A DNA stretch of 64,000 nt, from assembly GCA_025465095.1 (NCBI GenBank), contig JAODME010000012.1:62001-126000 (forward strand). Direction: 5' to 3'. The translations under genes were made by a program, and so were the position numbers. This document shows positions 46,741 through 56,068 of this stretch, piece after piece. The notes below the pieces were generated by a model that was not told where the DNA came from, ran no database searches, and was given only the letters and a program-made list of their open reading frames with translations. Source of the stretch: Microbacteriaceae bacterium (GTDB taxonomy: Bacteria > Actinomycetota > Actinomycetes > Actinomycetales > Microbacteriaceae). Every line of letters begins with the position of its first letter. Position 1 is the first letter of the stretch.

Positions 46741-49386
46741 ATGACCGACGCACCGCCCGACGCCACAGAACCCCAAATTCCGGGCCGCGAGATCGACCTC
46801 GCCCACGACAAGGTGGAGCAGGTCGACCTGCAGCTCGAGATGCAGCGCTCCTACCTCGACTACGCGATGAGCGTCATCGTCGGTCGCGCCCTGCCTGAGG
46901 TGCGGGACGGACTCAAGCCCGTCCATCGCCGCGTGATCTACGCGATGTATGACGGCGGCTACCGGCCCGATCGCTCCTTCTCGAAGAGTGCCCGCGTCGT
47001 CGGAGACGTCATGGGCCAGTTCCACCCCCATGGCGACTCATCGATCTACGACGCGCTCGTGCGCCTGGTGCAGCCCTGGAACCTCCGCTACCCCCTCGCC
47101 CTGGGCCAGGGCAACTTCGGTTCGCCAGGCAATGACGGCGCCGCGGCCGCCAGGTATACCGAGACGAAGATGGCACCCCTCGCCCTCGAGATGGTGCGCG
47201 ACATCGACGAGGACACCGTCAACTTCTCCGCGAACTACGACGGCAAGACCCTCGAGCCGGACGTCCTGCCATCCCGGTTCCCTAACCTCCTGGTCAACGG
47301 CTCGGTGGGCATCGCAGTGGGCATGGCGACCAACATCCCCCCGCACAATCTGCGCGAGGTAGCGTCCGGTGCGATGTGGGCGCTGGAGAACCCCGAGGCG
47401 TCCCGCGACGAGCTGCTCGAGGCACTGCTGCAGCGGATCAAGGGACCCGACTTCCCGACGGGAGCGCAGATCCTCGGAATCAAGGGTGTGCAGGACGCCT
47501 ACCGCACGGGTCGCGGCTCGATCACCATGCGCGCCGTGGTGAGCGTCGAAGAGCTCCAGGGGCGCACCTGCCTTGTCATCACCGAACTGCCGTACCAGGT
47601 GAACCCGGACAACCTCGCGGTGAAGATCGCCGACCTGGTCAAGGAGGGGAAGCTGAGCGGCATCGCGGACATCCGGGACGAGACATCCGGCCGAACCGGC
47701 CAGCGTCTCATCGTCGTCCTCAAGCGTGACGCGGTCGCAAAGGTCGTGCTCAACAACCTTTACAAGCACACTCAGCTGCAGGAGAACTTCGGCGCGAACA
47801 TGCTCGCGATCGTCGACGGAATTCCTCGGACACTCCCGATCGACGGGTTCATCACCGCGTGGGTCAGCCACCAGATCGAAGTCATCGTACGACGCACGAC
47901 ATTCCGGCTTCGCAAGGACGAGGAACGCGCACACATCCTGCGGGGGTACTTGAAGGCGCTCGACGCGCTCGACGCGGTCATCGCGCTCATCCGCCGGTCC
48001 GCTACCGTCGAAGACGCCCGCGACGGGCTGATCGAGCTCCTCACCATCGACGAACTTCAGGCTCGCGCCATCCTGAGCATGCAGTTGCGTCAACTCGCGG
48101 CACTCGAACGACAAAAGATCATCGACGAGGCAGACCTCATCGAGAAGCGGATCGCCGACTTCAAGGACATCCTCGCGACTCCCCAGCGCCAGCGCGACAT
48201 AGTCATGCAGGAGCTGACCGAGATCGTCGACAAGTACGGCGACGACCGCCGCACCGAGATCATCTTCGGCTTCGATGGCGACGTGAACGTCGAAGACCTC
48301 ATTCCCGAAGAGGAGATGGTGCTCACCGTCACGCGGGGCGGCTACATCAAGCGCACACGCAGCGACAACTACCGCAGCCAGCACCGGGGCGGAAAGGGCG
48401 TCAAGGGGGCCCAGCTGCGGGCGGATGACGTCGTGGAGCACTTCTTCGTCACGACCACCCACCACTGGCTGCTGTTCTTCACCAACAAAGGGCGTGTCTA
48501 CCGCGCGAAGACCTACGAGGTGCAGGAGGCGGGGCGTGACGCGAAGGGCCAGCACGTCGCGAACCTGCTGGCGATGCAGCCAGACGAGGAAATCGCCCAG
48601 GTACTGGACATCCGCGACTACGCCGTCGCCCAGTACCTCGTTCTCGCCACCCGAAGAGGGCTGATGAAGAAGACCGCTCTGACCGAGTACGACACGAATC
48701 GCACGGGTGGGATCATCGCGATCAACCTGCGCGAGGACGACGAACTCGTGTCGGCGATGCTCGTCGAGGTTGACTCCGACCTGCTGCTCGTCTCTCGCAA
48801 GGGAATGTCGATTCGCTTCACGGCGACGAATGAGGCGCTTCGCCCGATGGGGCGCTCGACCTCGGGCGTCATCGGCATGAACTTCCGCGGAGACGACACA
48901 CTGCTCGATGCCTCGGTCGTCTCCGACGAGGGATATGTCTTCGTGGTCACTGAGGGCGGCTACGCCAAACGGACGAGCGTCGACCAGTATCGTGTGCAGA
49001 ATCGCGGCGGGCTCGGGATCAAGGTCGCGAAGCTCGCGGAGAACCGCGGCGATCTGGCCGGCGCCCTCATCGTCGATGAGGCCGATGAGGTGCTCGTGGT
49101 ACTCGAAAGCGGCAAGGTGGTACGCTCGTCTGTCGCTGAGGTCCCGGCCAAGGGTCGCGACACGATGGGTGTCGTGTTCGCGCGGTTCGCGGATGATGAC
49201 AGAATCATCGAAGTAGCCAAGAACATCGAACGCAACCTCGTTGCTCAAGGTGTGGAAGCCCTGGTTGCCGATCCGGCACAGGGGCAGGGTTCGGCAGGTG
49301 GGGAAGACTCGGCTGGAGCAGGTCCGGTCGAGGAAGTTGCAGCCGCCGATGGCCTGGCTGGGAAGGACGAAGCATCAGATGAGTAG
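46741..49386 (+). CDS. gyrA: DNA gyrase subunit A
   Basis: An 881-residue breakage-reunion subunit. The catalytic tyrosine is Y139 in AARYTETKM. The quinolone region [15 protein letters not shown] has Ser100 and Asp104, equivalent to wild-type E. coli Ser83 and Asp87, so no known resistance change is seen. The C-terminal six-bladed wrapping domain (about 520-830) includes the GyrA box [10 protein letters not shown]. An acidic/Gly tail follows. Its stop overlaps the DUF3566 gene by 8 bp. Confidence 0.96.
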   Translation: MTDAPPDATEPQIPGREIDLAHDKVEQVDLQLEMQRSYLDYAMSVIVGRALPEVRDGLKPVHRRVIYAMYDGGYRPDRSFSKSARVVGDVMGQFHPHGDSSIYDALVRLVQPWNLRYPLALGQGNFGSPGNDGAAAARYTETKMAPLALEMVRDIDEDTVNFSANYDGKTLEPDVLPSRFPNLLVNGSVGIAVGMATNIPPHNLREVASGAMWALENPEASRDELLEALLQRIKGPDFPTGAQILGIKGVQDAYRTGRGSITMRAVVSVEELQGRTCLVITELPYQVNPDNLAVKIADLVKEGKLSGIADIRDETSGRTGQRLIVVLKRDAVAKVVLNNLYKHTQLQENFGANMLAIVDGIPRTLPIDGFITAWVSHQIEVIVRRTTFRLRKDEERAHILRGYLKALDALDAVIALIRRSATVEDARDGLIELLTIDELQARAILSMQLRQLAALERQKIIDEADLIEKRIADFKDILATPQRQRDIVMQELTEIVDKYGDDRRTEIIFGFDGDVNVEDLIPEEEMVLTVTRGGYIKRTRSDNYRSQHRGGKGVKGAQLRADDVVEHFFVTTTHHWLLFFTNKGRVYRAKTYEVQEAGRDAKGQHVANLLAMQPDEEIAQVLDIRDYAVAQYLVLATRRGLMKKTALTEYDTNRTGGIIAINLREDDELVSAMLVEVDSDLLLVSRKGMSIRFTATNEALRPMGRSTSGVIGMNFRGDDTLLDASVVSDEGYVFVVTEGGYAKRTSVDQYRVQNRGGLGIKVAKLAENRGDLAGALIVDEADEVLVVLESGKVVRSSVAEVPAKGRDTMGVVFARFADDDRIIEVAKNIERNLVAQGVEALVADPAQGQGSAGGEDSAGAGPVEEVAAADGLAGKDEASDE

Positions 49387-49786
49387 CGTCGCCGAGAAAC
49401 TTCAGCGCAAGGCACCCAAGAAGGCGAACACCAAGCAGGTGCGCCTCAAACTGGTCTACCTCGACTTCTGGTCGCTTGTGAAACTATCGTTCCTGACCGC
49501 GATTTGCCTCGGTATCGTACAGGTCGTGGTCGCCGTCCTCGTCTGGCTGATCCTCGAGTCGACGGGCATCTTCGGCGTGCTCAATGACCTGTTCCGACAG
49601 ATTCTCGGCGACGAGACGTTCAGTGTCACCGACATGTTCTCCTTGCCTCAGGTCGCGTTGTTCGCCCTCGTCGTCGCCGCGCTCAACGTCGTCATCGGCA
49701 CGGCCCTCGGTGCGGTGTTCGCTCTGCTCTACAACCTGGCCGCGCGTCTCACCGGCGGACTGCTCGTCGGATTCCAGAACTCATAG
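49379..49786 (+). CDS. DUF3566 membrane protein
   Basis: A 135-residue protein with a basic N terminus ([21 protein letters not shown]) and two membrane helices at about 40-65 and 95-125. The phrase [23 protein letters not shown] marks the DUF3566 family, regularly found after gyrA in actinobacteria. Its role is unknown. The ATG overlaps the gyrA end, so it is co-translated; two tRNA genes follow. Confidence 0.85.
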   Translation: MSSVAEKLQRKAPKKANTKQVRLKLVYLDFWSLVKLSFLTAICLGIVQVVVAVLVWLILESTGIFGVLNDLFRQILGDETFSVTDMFSLPQVALFALVVAALNVVIGTALGAVFALLYNLAARLTGGLLVGFQNS

Positions 49787-49836
49787 GCTCGATTCGGGAA
49801 AAGTCGTAGGGTGCGATACTCTCGTATCTGCCCTGC

Positions 49837-49910
49837 GGGGCTATAGCTCAGGCGGTTAGAGCGCTTCGCTGATAACGAAGAGGTCCCTGGTTCGAGTCCA
49901 GGTAGCCCCA
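49837..49910 (+). tRNA. tRNA-Ile (GAT)
   Basis: A 74-nt cloverleaf with acceptor GGGGCTA/TAGCCCC, discriminator A, anticodon loop CTGATAA (anticodon GAT) and T arm GGTTCGAGTCC. The 3' CCA is not encoded. Confidence 0.97.
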
Positions 49911-49943
49911 CTAGGGAATGTCCGTGTGCAGCGGACATCCCAC

Positions 49944-50016
49944 GGGGACGTAGCTCAATTGGCAGAGCACCGCCTTTGCAAGGCGGGGGTTAGGGGTTCG
50001 ATTCCCCTCGTCTCCA
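49944..50016 (+). tRNA. tRNA-Ala (TGC)
   Basis: A 73-nt cloverleaf with acceptor GGGGACG/CGTCTCC (one wobble), anticodon TGC in CTTTGCAAG and T loop GGTTCGATTCC. It lies 33 nt after tRNA-Ile, the conserved pair after gyrA. Confidence 0.97.
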
Positions 50017-50060
50017 CTCGATCCGTGTGTCGGTCCGCGTCGGACCAGCCACCCGGCACG

Positions 50061-50096
50061 AAAAAGCGCCCCCGGTCGATGACCAGGGGCGCTTTT
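50061..50096. terminator. bidirectional terminator after the tRNA pair
   Basis: AAAAGCGCCCC (50062-50072) pairs with GGGGCGCTTTT (50086-50096), and GGTC/GACC extends inside. T-tracts appear on both strands, serving the tRNA operon and the minus-strand gene ending at 50109. Confidence 0.9.
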
Positions 50097-50108
50097 CACG
50101 TGTCCGAG

Positions 50109-50726
50109 CTACTTCGGCGGAACCTCGGTGTCATCCGTATCGTCGAGCACCCACAGCTCGTCGTCGGCCCTCAACGTCTGCCAGGCGGCGTAGGCCACTC
50201 CTGCCACAGCGACGACGCCGAGAACGATCAGGGCGTAGCCGCCGAATCCCATCCGCGCTTTCGGCGCAGGCTTCACCAGTCCGACCTTCGTGCCCATCTT
50301 GCCGTAGGCCTTAGATGCCTCCGCAAAGGCCTTGGTCGCGTTCGCGCTCACCCGGTCACTCGTCGAATGCACGTGCCTGACGATCTCACGCACCCGGGGG
50401 TCCTTCGACACCTCGAGGGTCGCGAGCGCTCCGGCGAGGGCGGAGGACACCCCAGGCAGCACCTCATGCACGACCCTGTGTCGCACGTCACCCACGGCCG
50501 TCTTCGTGGCGGTGTAGCCCGTGGTGACGACAGGCACGATGTGTTGGTCGACCGCTCCGCGAACGCGCGGCACGAACTCTTCCCTGGACGCATTGCTCAA
50601 CTGTCGACGCGCTTCACGCACCACGTCGCTGGCGCGCTCCAGAACGTCTCTCTGTTCGTCCCACAGATCCGCGGCGCTGTGCTTCAGCTTCTTGAGCTCT
50701 TTTCCGCGTTTACGTGACAGTCCCAT
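50109..50726 (-). CDS. helical protein with a single C-terminal membrane segment
   Basis: A 205-residue protein of unrecognised family. It starts MGLSRKRGKELKKLKHSAADL, very basic, then has a long helical stretch likely to form coiled coil (about 10-140). One membrane helix is at about 170-190 (YALIVLGVVAVAGVAYAAWQTL). An acidic tail ends DDTDDTEVPPK. The ATG at 50726 has GGAGG ten bases upstream. The architecture suggests a membrane-tethered cytoplasmic protein. It diverges from the cyclophilin gene and has its own terminator. Confidence 0.75.
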   Translation of the reverse strand: MGLSRKRGKELKKLKHSAADLWDEQRDVLERASDVVREARRQLSNASREEFVPRVRGAVDQHIVPVVTTGYTATKTAVGDVRHRVVHEVLPGVSSALAGALATLEVSKDPRVREIVRHVHSTSDRVSANATKAFAEASKAYGKMGTKVGLVKPAPKARMGFGGYALIVLGVVAVAGVAYAAWQTLRADDELWVLDDTDDTEVPPK

Positions 50727-50848
50727 GAGACAAACCTCCGGTCGTGGTGAAGCGAACGGACCCATCCTTTCACGGTGGGCGCTGGCAACCAACACCGCAA
50801 TTCCTGTGCGATCGCTGAGCGCAAGCGCGGCTATGGAAGGATGGAGGC

Positions 50849-51388
50849 ATGTCAAAGCACACTCATGTCGCCACCCTGAACACCAATCTCGGCCCGATTC
50901 GCGTCAACCTTCTGGGCAATCATGCTCCGAAGACCGTGGCCAACTTCGTCGGCCTCGCAACGGGTGATATCGAGTGGACCCACCCCGCGACCGGCAAGGT
51001 GTCGAAGGACAAGCTGTATGACGGTGTCGTTTTCCACCGCATCATCGACAACTTCATGATCCAGGGCGGCGACCCGCTCGGCCAAGGGACCGGTGGTCCT
51101 GGCTATCAGTTCGACGACGAGATCCATCCAGAACTGACGTTCTCGGAGCCGTACGTCCTCGCGATGGCGAACGCCGGCATTCAGGGCGGACGAGGCACAA
51201 ACGGTTCGCAGTTCTTCATCACCACCGTGCCGACGCCGTGGCTCCAGGCTAAGCACACCATCTTCGGCGAGGTGGCCGATGAAGAGTCGCGCGAAGTGGT
51301 CAAGAAGATCGAAGCGGTCGACAAGGACGCTCGTGATCGACCCCGCGAAGACGTCGTGATCGAAAGCATCAGTGTCGACGAGGTCTGA
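50849..51388 (+). CDS. ppiA: peptidyl-prolyl cis-trans isomerase, cyclophilin type
   Basis: A 179-residue cytosolic cyclophilin. Active-site motifs are VVFHRIIDNFMIQGGDPLGQGTGGPGY (catalytic Arg after FH) and GTNGSQFFITTVPTPWL, then HTIFGEV. No signal peptide is present. A GGAGG ribosome site precedes the ATG. It is the first gene of a run with rhomboid, 21 bp apart. The location matches mycobacterial ppiA near crgA and pknB. Confidence 0.95.
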   Translation: MSKHTHVATLNTNLGPIRVNLLGNHAPKTVANFVGLATGDIEWTHPATGKVSKDKLYDGVVFHRIIDNFMIQGGDPLGQGTGGPGYQFDDEIHPELTFSEPYVLAMANAGIQGGRGTNGSQFFITTVPTPWLQAKHTIFGEVADEESREVVKKIEAVDKDARDRPREDVVIESISVDEV

Positions 51389-51409
51389 GCCGCACGGCTC
51401 GATGCGGCG

Positions 51410-52237
51410 ATGACCGACGCCAGCGGCGCGGCCAACCACTGCTACCGGCATCCCGACCACGAGAGCTATATCCTCTGCCAACGCTGCGGTCGCACCATCT
51501 GCCCGGCCTGCCGGACCGAGGCCGCTGTGGGATTCCACTGCCTGGAGTGTGTTCGTGAGGGTCGCGCGAACACCCCCAGGACGAAGTCGAGACTACTCAC
51601 ATCGCTGAAGCGGGCGGAAGGCGCCCCGGTCGTCACCTACTCACTGATCGGGCTGACCGCGCTCGTCTACCTGCTCCAGCTCGTGTCATCCGGATTGGTC
51701 GGCGCTTTGTTGACCTATCGTCCCCTCTTCACGGAGATAATGCCGTGGACCATGATCACGTCGGTGTTCGCGCACGGGTCGTTCCTGCACATCCTCTTCA
51801 ACATGTTCTCGCTGCTCATCTTCGGTCGGATCCTCGAGCCGATGCTCGGCAGATTGCGCTTCCTCGCGTTGTACCTGATCAGCGGTTTCGGTGGATCGGT
51901 CGCGGTGCTGCTCCTCAACCCGGCAGGCGGTGTGCTCGGAGCCTCCGGCGCGGTGTTCGGCCTGTTCGCGGCGTTCTTCGTGATTCAGCGGGGGCTCGGC
52001 GGCAATGGGACGCAGCTGCTGGTGCTGATCGCCATCAACCTTACGATCGGTTTCCTGCCCGGCTCGAACGTGTCCTGGCAGGCGCATCTCGGGGGTCTCG
52101 CAGTCGGGGCGCTGATGGCGTTCCTGTTCATGAAGACACGGGGACCGCGGCACCGCAACCGTCAGATTCTGATGACCTGCTCGGTGCTCGCCGCTCTCAT
52201 CATCGTCTCGACCCTAGCTGCGACGACGCTCACCTGA
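51410..52237 (+). CDS. rhomboid family intramembrane serine protease with zinc-finger N terminus
   Basis: A 275-residue membrane protease. The N-terminal 50 residues form a B-box-like zinc finger: C11/H14, C23/C26, C31/C34, H43 and C44/C47. Six membrane helices follow. The nucleophile Ser is in GASGAVFG (helix 4), the catalytic His in WQAHLGG (helix 6), with the HILFNMFSLL helix 2 motif. It cleaves substrates within the bilayer. Located between ppiA and crgA as in other actinobacteria. Confidence 0.93.
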   Translation: MTDASGAANHCYRHPDHESYILCQRCGRTICPACRTEAAVGFHCLECVREGRANTPRTKSRLLTSLKRAEGAPVVTYSLIGLTALVYLLQLVSSGLVGALLTYRPLFTEIMPWTMITSVFAHGSFLHILFNMFSLLIFGRILEPMLGRLRFLALYLISGFGGSVAVLLLNPAGGVLGASGAVFGLFAAFFVIQRGLGGNGTQLLVLIAINLTIGFLPGSNVSWQAHLGGLAVGALMAFLFMKTRGPRHRNRQILMTCSVLAALIIVSTLAATTLT

Positions 52238-52365
52238 CGCGAACCGGAACCGTCTCGAGAGAGTTATCCACAGGTTCCTCCACATTGGGGATAATTACAG
52301 GCATGTAATTGTCCGCGTTGTGGAGGACTCGGCGGGGGACACTTCGGGGTACAAGAGCGGGACGG
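52238..52365. other. convergent gap with a perfect DnaA box
   Basis: TTATCCACA (52264-52272) is a perfect DnaA box. TGGGGATAA (52286-52294) is one base off. AATTAC (52293-52298) and GTAATT (52305-52310) form a 6-bp inverted repeat. The region lies between convergent rhomboid and crgA, 13 kb from dnaA, and has no clear T-tailed terminator. Confidence 0.6.
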
Positions 52366-52638
52366 TCAGCGCCAGCGTGTCGTCATCAGGAATCCGAGAA
52401 ACAGGATTCCGAACCCGACGAGAATGTTCCCATCGCCGAGCTGCTGGATGGGCAGCGTGGTGCCGCTCACGTAGAACACGATGATCCAGGCGAGGCCGAC
52501 GAGCATGAGGCCGAACATGATCGGCTTGAACCATACGGGATTGGGCGCGTCGTCGCCAGCGCGCTTCTCCGGGCGCTGGTCCGCACCGCCGATCGGGGTC
52601 GCAGCGACTGACTTGCTTCGGTCGTTCGATCTGGCCAT
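52366..52638 (-). CDS. crgA: cell division protein CrgA
   Basis: A 90-residue membrane protein: polar N terminus MARSNDRSKSVAATP, then two membrane helices (about 38-57 and 68-86) with the family phrase NPVWFKPIMFGLMLVGLAWIIVFY. CrgA localises to the septum with FtsZ, FtsQ, FtsI and PBPs in actinobacteria. The position before the sortase/trpG/pknB block is conserved. Confidence 0.93.
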   Translation of the reverse strand: MARSNDRSKSVAATPIGGADQRPEKRAGDDAPNPVWFKPIMFGLMLVGLAWIIVFYVSGTTLPIQQLGDGNILVGFGILFLGFLMTTRWR

Positions 52639-52716
52639 TCCGGCATTCTACGCGATCGCAGGGCGAACCGGCCGAGCGGCGGCCGGCAGTCCCATCGGCG
52701 AGAGTAGGATTCTGCA

Positions 52717-53469
52717 GTGACCATCCGGGACAGATCCGCCGTGCGCGTGCGACATTCCCGCCCTGACGTTCTCGGGGTGATCGGGGAGTTACTGGTTACC
52801 GCCGGCGTCTTCGTCTTCCTTTTCCTTGGTTGGCAGCTCTGGCTCAACGATCTGATCGTCGGAGGCGAGCAGCGGGAAGAGGCCATCGCGCTCAGTCGGG
52901 AACTGGGTTCGAGCGCCATTCCGGCCACCCCGGTGGCGCCGGGCACCGATTTCGGCGATCCGGTGATCAGTCCGGTCGCGGCGGACACGGCTTTGTTCGC
53001 CAACATCTACGTGCCTCGGTTCGGCGCCGACTATGTCCGGACGATCGCTGAGGGTGTTCATGCCAGCAGGGTGCTCACCACAGGCGCCGGGCACTATCCC
53101 GAGACCCAGATGCCGGGTGAGGTCGGGAACTTCGCTATCGCGGCCCATCGCACGACTTGGGGGGCGCCGTTCAATAAGATCGGCGAACTCCAGGTCGGCG
53201 ACAAGATCTACGTGCAAACGGCCGAGGGCTGGTACACCTACCTCTTCAGGTCGCTCGAGTACGTGCCGCCAACCGGCGTCGGTGTGCTGGAGCCCGTGCC
53301 GCAACAGGTCGGGGTCGCCTCGACCGACCGACTGATCACCCTGACCAGCTGCAATCCATTGCTCTCTGCGGCAGAACGCATCATCGCCTACGGGCTCTTC
53401 GACTCCTGGCGGCCGAGATCGGCAGGACCACCAGCGGAAATCGCCGCGCTCGCCCAGGGCGAGGTGTAG
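52717..53469 (+). CDS. srtE: class E sortase
   Basis: A 250-residue transpeptidase that links surface proteins to the cell wall. It has an N-terminal membrane anchor (DVLGVIGELLVTAGVFVFLFLGWQLWL), catalytic His in FAIAAHRTTWG, catalytic Cys in TLTSCNPL, and a downstream Arg in SAAERIIAYG. The start is GTG at 52717. It lies before a 52-residue membrane peptide gene and trpG, 3 bp and 158 bp away. Confidence 0.92.
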   Translation: MTIRDRSAVRVRHSRPDVLGVIGELLVTAGVFVFLFLGWQLWLNDLIVGGEQREEAIALSRELGSSAIPATPVAPGTDFGDPVISPVAADTALFANIYVPRFGADYVRTIAEGVHASRVLTTGAGHYPETQMPGEVGNFAIAAHRTTWGAPFNKIGELQVGDKIYVQTAEGWYTYLFRSLEYVPPTGVGVLEPVPQQVGVASTDRLITLTSCNPLLSAAERIIAYGLFDSWRPRSAGPPAEIAALAQGEV

Positions 53470-53472
53470 CCC

Positions 53473-53631
53473 GTGTACGCAGCTCTGTGGAGGGCACTGC
53501 CGGGCCCGACCTGGCTCCGTGTGATCCTCGCGCTCCTGATCGTGACCGCCGTGCTTGCGGCCTGCCTCTTCTTCGTCTTTCCGTGGATCAACAGCTTTGT
53601 CTCGGTAACCGACGTTACGGTGGAGCGATGA
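53473..53631 (+). CDS. short single-helix membrane protein
   Basis: A 52-residue protein, GTG start at 53473, with one hydrophobic helix (VILALLIVTAVLAACLFFVFPW at about 17-38). The stop TGA overlaps the trpG ATG. Actinobacteria with the same order have a short reading frame here, so it is likely real; function is unknown. It is probably translated from the sortase transcript. Confidence 0.65.
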   Translation: MYAALWRALPGPTWLRVILALLIVTAVLAACLFFVFPWINSFVSVTDVTVER

Positions 53632-54266
53632 CCCGTGTCCTCGTCGTCGACAACTACGACAGCTTCGTCTATACCCTGAACGGCTACCTCCTCCAATTGG
53701 GAGCCGAGACCACCGTCGTGCGCAATGACGCCTTCGCGGCGGCGGACGCGGCTGCAGTTCTCGCCGACTACGACGCGGTACTGCTCTCGCCCGGGCCGGG
53801 AACGCCCGCGGCGGCAGGGGTTTCGATCCCCGTCGTCTTGTCGGCGCTCGAGTCGGGTCAGCCGCTCCTCGGGGTCTGCCTCGGGCACCAGGCCATCGCC
53901 GAGGCGCTGGGAGCCACCGTCACACACGCGGACGAGCTCATGCATGGAAAGACCTCGCTAATCACCCACGATGACAGCGACTTCTACGCGAATGTGCCTC
54001 AGCCGTTCACCGCGACACGGTATCACTCGCTCGCGGTCGTCGATGGAACGGTTCCACGCGAACTCACGGTGACGTCGAGGACCGCCGGCGGTGTGATCAT
54101 GGGCGTTCGGCACGAACAGGCCCCCGTATACGGAGTGCAGTTCCATCCGGAGTCGGTGCTCACTGAGGGCGGCTACCTCATGCTTGCGAATTGGCTCGCG
54201 GTGGCCGGACTGCCGGCGGCGCAACAGGCCGCGGTGGGGCTCACGCCCCTGCTGCACCGCCCCTGA
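53628..54266 (+). CDS. trpG: glutamine amidotransferase, anthranilate/aminodeoxychorismate synthase component II
   Basis: A 212-residue class I glutaminase. It starts MTRVLVVDNYDSFVYTLNGYL. SPGPGTPAAAG and the nucleophile Cys in GVCLGHQAI are followed by the His/Glu pair in FHPESVLTE. It supplies ammonia for anthranilate (trpG) or aminodeoxychorismate (pabA); one protein often serves both. The ATG overlaps the preceding short gene. It converges on pknB. Confidence 0.93.
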   Translation: MTRVLVVDNYDSFVYTLNGYLLQLGAETTVVRNDAFAAADAAAVLADYDAVLLSPGPGTPAAAGVSIPVVLSALESGQPLLGVCLGHQAIAEALGATVTHADELMHGKTSLITHDDSDFYANVPQPFTATRYHSLAVVDGTVPRELTVTSRTAGGVIMGVRHEQAPVYGVQFHPESVLTEGGYLMLANWLAVAGLPAAQQAAVGLTPLLHRP

Positions 54267-54305
54267 TGCAGCCTCAGGTCAAGCGTTACGGGTCCGGGTG
54301 AGGCG

Positions 54306-56066
54306 CTAGCCCGAACAGTAAGTCAGGCTTACGTCCGACCTCTGCGGACGGTCACCGGCGGGAAGCGACTGCGAGGTGACCCCTCCGCCAGTGCAGCTGC
54401 CGTCCGCGATGGGGGTGATGTTCAGCTCGAGCCGCCCGAGCGCGGCGTTCGCCGACGCGATCGGCTGTCCGACGACCGAAGGAACCTGCACGAGGCCGTT
54501 GCTCACCACGAGATCGACCGTGTCGCCCTCGCGCACCGACGAACCCGAGGCTGGGGCGCTCTCGATGACAGCCCCGGCGGGAACCGATGTGGAGTACTCC
54601 TGCCGGGTGACGCCGTACTCGAGGTTTCTGGCCGCGATGGCCTCTTTCGCCGCCTCTTCGCTCATCTGGTCCAGACGCGGAACAGTCGTCGGATTCTTTC
54701 CAGCCGAGACGTAGACCCGAACCACCTGATCGGGGCTCACCTTGGTGCTGGCCGCAGGGTCGGTGCTGATGATCGTTCCTTCTGCCACCGTCTCGCTGGG
54801 TTGGCCGAGTTCCACCGGGACGAGCTTGAGACGGGTGAGGGTAGCGGCACCGCTGTCGTACGTCGCCCCGACGACGTCGGGCACGGTCACGGAGAGGTTC
54901 GGGCCGAGCGCCTGAGGTTCGTCGGGCAGGTTCACGACCCAGATCATCACGGCGATCAGGATGGTGGCCATCAGGGCCACCCCTGCCCAGATCCAAGCCA
55001 CTGGCGGACGCGCCTGAGTGCGGGTGGCCTGATCGTCGTCAGCCAAAGACAGCTGGCGCAAAGCGGCGTCGGAGCCGGCCGTGGCGCTGGGGTTGACGCC
55101 GAAGAGGGTTGCGCTGAAATCGGCGGGTGGAAGCCTGCGGGTCGGAACGTTTCCGGATTCGGCGGCCTCGACATCCGCCCGGAACTCCGCGGCGGTCTGG
55201 TAACGCTCGAACTTGTCCTTCTTCAGCGAATGCAGAACGAGCGCGTCGAGCGCGGGGGAGACCCGCGGGTTGAGACTCGACGGGGCGACGGCCGCCTCAC
55301 TGATGTGCTGGTAGGCAACCGCCGCGGCGCGCTCTCCCCGGAACGGCGGACGGCCGGTGAGCAGCTCGAAGAGGACGACACCGGTGGAGTACAGGTCGGT
55401 GCGCGCATCGACGGTCTCGCCCCGAGCCTGCTCTGGAGAGAAGTACTGGGCCGTTCCGAGGATCGCCCCTGTCTCCGCGACCGTTGCCGAATTGTCTGAC
55501 ACCGCGCGCGCGATGCCGAAGTCCATGACCTTGACGTGGCCGTTCTGGGTGATCATGATGTTGCCGGGTTTGATGTCGCGATGAACGAGTAGAGCACGAT
55601 GGCTGTACTCGAGGGCGGTGAGCACCTGGGATGTGATGCGGATGGCTTCGCTCGGATCGAGCGGGCCGTCGGCGATGATGTCCTTCAGTAGTCGGCCATC
55701 GACGTACTCCATGACGATGTACGGCACCTGCCGTTCGATCCCGTTCGCATCGGCCGACGTCTCTTCGCCGGCATCGAATACCCGCACGATGGTCGGATGC
55801 GCCATACGCGCCGCCTTCTGTGCCTCTTCACGGAACAGCAGCCGGAACTTCGGGTCGGTAGCGAGCGAGGGCTTGAGTAACTTGATCGCCACACGCCGGC
55901 CGAGTCGGCTGTCGAGGCCGACGTGGACGTCGGCCATTCCACCTCGCCCGATCAGGTCACCGATCTGGTACCGGCCCGCAAGCAGGCGGGGGCCATCGGT
56001 CTCGGGTCGATCTTCTGGACCCTGGGAATCTTCTGTGCCCAGTTTACCGGGAGCTGTATCCGGCAT
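54306..56066 (-). CDS. pknB: Ser/Thr protein kinase with three PASTA domains
   Basis: A 586-residue transmembrane kinase. The N-terminal kinase domain (about 30-290) shows GRGGMADVH, VAIKLLKP, VHRDIKPGN and DFGIARA with a threonine-rich activation loop. A membrane helix (VAWIWAGVALMATILIAVMIWVV) follows, then three PASTA repeats (VTVPDVVGATYD, VPRLDQMSEEAA, VQVPSVVGQPIAS). PASTA domains sense muropeptides/lipid II and control cell-wall growth. It follows pknA by 2 bp. Confidence 0.95.
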   Translation of the reverse strand: MPDTAPGKLGTEDSQGPEDRPETDGPRLLAGRYQIGDLIGRGGMADVHVGLDSRLGRRVAIKLLKPSLATDPKFRLLFREEAQKAARMAHPTIVRVFDAGEETSADANGIERQVPYIVMEYVDGRLLKDIIADGPLDPSEAIRITSQVLTALEYSHRALLVHRDIKPGNIMITQNGHVKVMDFGIARAVSDNSATVAETGAILGTAQYFSPEQARGETVDARTDLYSTGVVLFELLTGRPPFRGERAAAVAYQHISEAAVAPSSLNPRVSPALDALVLHSLKKDKFERYQTAAEFRADVEAAESGNVPTRRLPPADFSATLFGVNPSATAGSDAALRQLSLADDDQATRTQARPPVAWIWAGVALMATILIAVMIWVVNLPDEPQALGPNLSVTVPDVVGATYDSGAATLTRLKLVPVELGQPSETVAEGTIISTDPAASTKVSPDQVVRVYVSAGKNPTTVPRLDQMSEEAAKEAIAARNLEYGVTRQEYSTSVPAGAVIESAPASGSSVREGDTVDLVVSNGLVQVPSVVGQPIASANAALGRLELNITPIADGSCTGGGVTSQSLPAGDRPQRSDVSLTYCSG

Positions 56067-56068
56067 CT

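Noticed and set aside
46741-47150. Quinolone-resistance substitution in GyrA
   Set aside because: Positions equivalent to E. coli Ser83 and Asp87 are Ser and Asp, i.e. wild type.
47038-49248. A 736-codon open frame antisense to gyrA
   Set aside because: Shadow of gyrA for the same reason; the protein has no coherent hydrophobic core or recognisable motif.
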